Positions 63,204-64,000 of a stretch of 64,000 nt of DNA are shown here, piece after piece. The stretch spans positions 1,984,001 to 2,048,000 of the forward strand of contig CP074390.1 in NCBI GenBank assembly GCA_022041995.1, read 5' to 3'. The notes beneath the pieces were generated by a model. That model worked only from the letters and a program-made list of their open reading frames with translations. It made no database searches and was not told where the DNA came from. Both the position numbers and the translations under genes were made by a program. This DNA comes from Cupriavidus necator. GTDB lineage: Bacteria > Pseudomonadota > Gammaproteobacteria > Burkholderiales > Burkholderiaceae. The stretch's first letter is position 1, and each line of letters starts with the position of its first letter.

Positions 63204-64000
63204 TCGACCGCGAGCACGCGCTGCCGGTGAGCCGGCAGGTCAAGCTGGTGGGCATCGCCCGGTCCAGCGCGTACTACCAGCCGCAACCGGTCAGCGAGGC
63301 AGATCTGAAGCTGATGCGCCGCATCGACGAACTGCATCTGGAGCATCCCTTCGCGGGGGCTCGCATGCTGGCGCGCCTGCTGCGCCGGGAAGGCATCCAG
63401 GTCGGTCGCCGGCACGTGGGCACGCTGATGAAGCGCATGGGCATTGAGGCGCTGTATCGCCGGCCGAACACGAGCCGCAAGCACGCGGCGCACAAGATCT
63501 GGCCGTACCTGCTGCGCGACCGGAAGATCGACCGGGCCAACCAGGTGTGGGCTCTGGACACGACCTACATTCCGATGGCACGGGGCTTTGTGTACCTGAC
63601 GGCAGTGGTGGACTGGGCCAGCCGCCGGGTGCTGGCCTACCGGGTGGCGATCACGCTGGAGAGCTGTCATGCCGTCGAGGCAATCGAGGAGGCCTTTGCC
63701 AAGTACGGCGCGCCGGAGATCGTCAACACCGACCAGGGCAGCCAGTTCACCGCCACGGAGTTCACAGACGCCGTGCTGGACCGCGGCATCCAACTGTCGA
63801 TGGACGGCAAGGGCAGTTGGCGCGATAACGTGTTCGTCGAACGCCTTTGGCGCAGCGTCAAATACGAGGAGGTCTACCTGAAAGCCTACGACTCGGTCAG
63901 CCATGCGCGCCGCTCTATCGCTAACTACCTAACCTGGTACAACCAACGACGGCCCCATTCCAGTCTGGCGGACCAGACCCCGGATGAGGCATACTTCGCC
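63200..64000 (+). CDS. IS3-family transposase orfB, copy 2, 3' end outside window
   Basis: 267 codons visible from ATG 63200. The DDE residues (LDTTYIP, NTDQGSQF, DNVFVERLW) are all inside the window. It differs from copy 1 by one silent base (63373 versus 13536). The last nine residues and stop lie beyond 64000. Confidence 0.92.
   Translation, partial: MIDREHALPVSRQVKLVGIARSSAYYQPQPVSEADLKLMRRIDELHLEHPFAGARMLARLLRREGIQVGRRHVGTLMKRMGIEALYRRPNTSRKHAAHKIWPYLLRDRKIDRANQVWALDTTYIPMARGFVYLTAVVDWASRRVLAYRVAITLESCHAVEAIEEAFAKYGAPEIVNTDQGSQFTATEFTDAVLDRGIQLSMDGKGSWRDNVFVERLWRSVKYEEVYLKAYDSVSHARRSIANYLTWYNQRRPHSSLADQTPDEAYFA

Larger units (their letters stand above)
62805..64000 (+). mobile_element. 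IS3-family insertion sequence, copy 2 (runs out of window)
   Basis: Same left end as copy 1 (AGAGGTGGCGCCGGAAATTC). With 1287 bp the element would end near 64091. The preceding TTG (62802-62804) would be the target copy. Inserted in the porin gene. Confidence 0.92.

Noticed and set aside
12818..64000. A composite transposon formed by the two IS3 copies
   Set aside because: The cargo would be 48.7 kb and contains many independent IS insertions; the copies have different outer flanks and no evidence shows that the whole unit moved.
1..64000. CRISPR arrays, rRNA genes, intact tRNAs, integrase or conjugation genes
   Set aside because: No regularly spaced repeats, rRNA sequence, complete tRNA, tyrosine/serine integrase or relaxase was found on either strand.

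Overview
The window looks like accessory DNA from a Burkholderiales betaproteobacterium (Cupriavidus, Ralstonia, Achromobacter or Bordetella type). The evidence is the porin fragment at the right end, the gene families, the fairly high G+C, and insertion sequences of families common in that order. No housekeeping operon, rRNA or intact tRNA is visible.

Layout. (1) 1-2822 is a small catabolic and transport group: the end of an aspartoacylase-family deacylase, an MHS-type transporter and a serine/threonine dehydratase. (2) 2823-7810 is mobile debris: two different IS110 elements and a broken IS1182. (3) 7810-34395 is a defence and conflict island pierced by IS elements. It holds a KAP P-loop NTPase (split by one base), an AbiE pair with at least three lesions, an Mrr-like endonuclease with a partner gene cut by an IS3 element, a retron-type reverse transcriptase fused to a trypsin-like protease, a hipBA pair with hipA cut by IS5, an IS66 remnant, a 3' fragment of tRNA-fMet, a PIN nuclease with a HEPN-like neighbour, and a three-gene ABC-3C operon (nuclease, middle component, DUF3732 ATPase). 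The ABC-3C operon starts under a LexA-like box and is cut by two IS elements sitting at one CTAG site. (4) 34792-43795 holds two small unknown genes, a beta-hydroxyacid dehydrogenase, a GntP permease, a LysR regulator, a 3-oxoacid CoA-transferase pair, an exported NTF2-like protein and a tannase-family lipoprotein. (5) 44768-61987 is an aromatic catabolic cluster: two gamma-resorcylate-decarboxylase-like amidohydrolases, hydroxyquinol 1,2-dioxygenase, maleylacetate reductase, paired VOC and YciI proteins, Dabb, EthD and NTF2-like proteins, SDRs, two MFS carriers, and LysR and MarR regulators. (6) 62583-64000 is a porin gene broken by a second, nearly identical IS3 copy.

How it works together. 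Decarboxylation of a resorcylate-type acid, ring opening of hydroxyquinol, reduction of maleylacetate and CoA transfer to 3-oxoadipate form a coherent lower pathway. The hydroxylase that would turn resorcinol into hydroxyquinol is not in the window. Two sets of repeated palindromes suggest regulons: TGTGCAT-N2-AYGCACA near the LysR/permease and CoA-transferase operons, and GGAA-N7-TTCC before three catabolic units.

Reconstruction across the IS elements, using target duplications, restores open frames for three host genes: a 177-residue partner of the Mrr-like enzyme, hipA, and the first ABC-3C gene. Many other breaks are one-base changes in short homopolymers. Those may be real decay or base-calling error. 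The amber codon and the second break in abiE argue that at least some decay is real.
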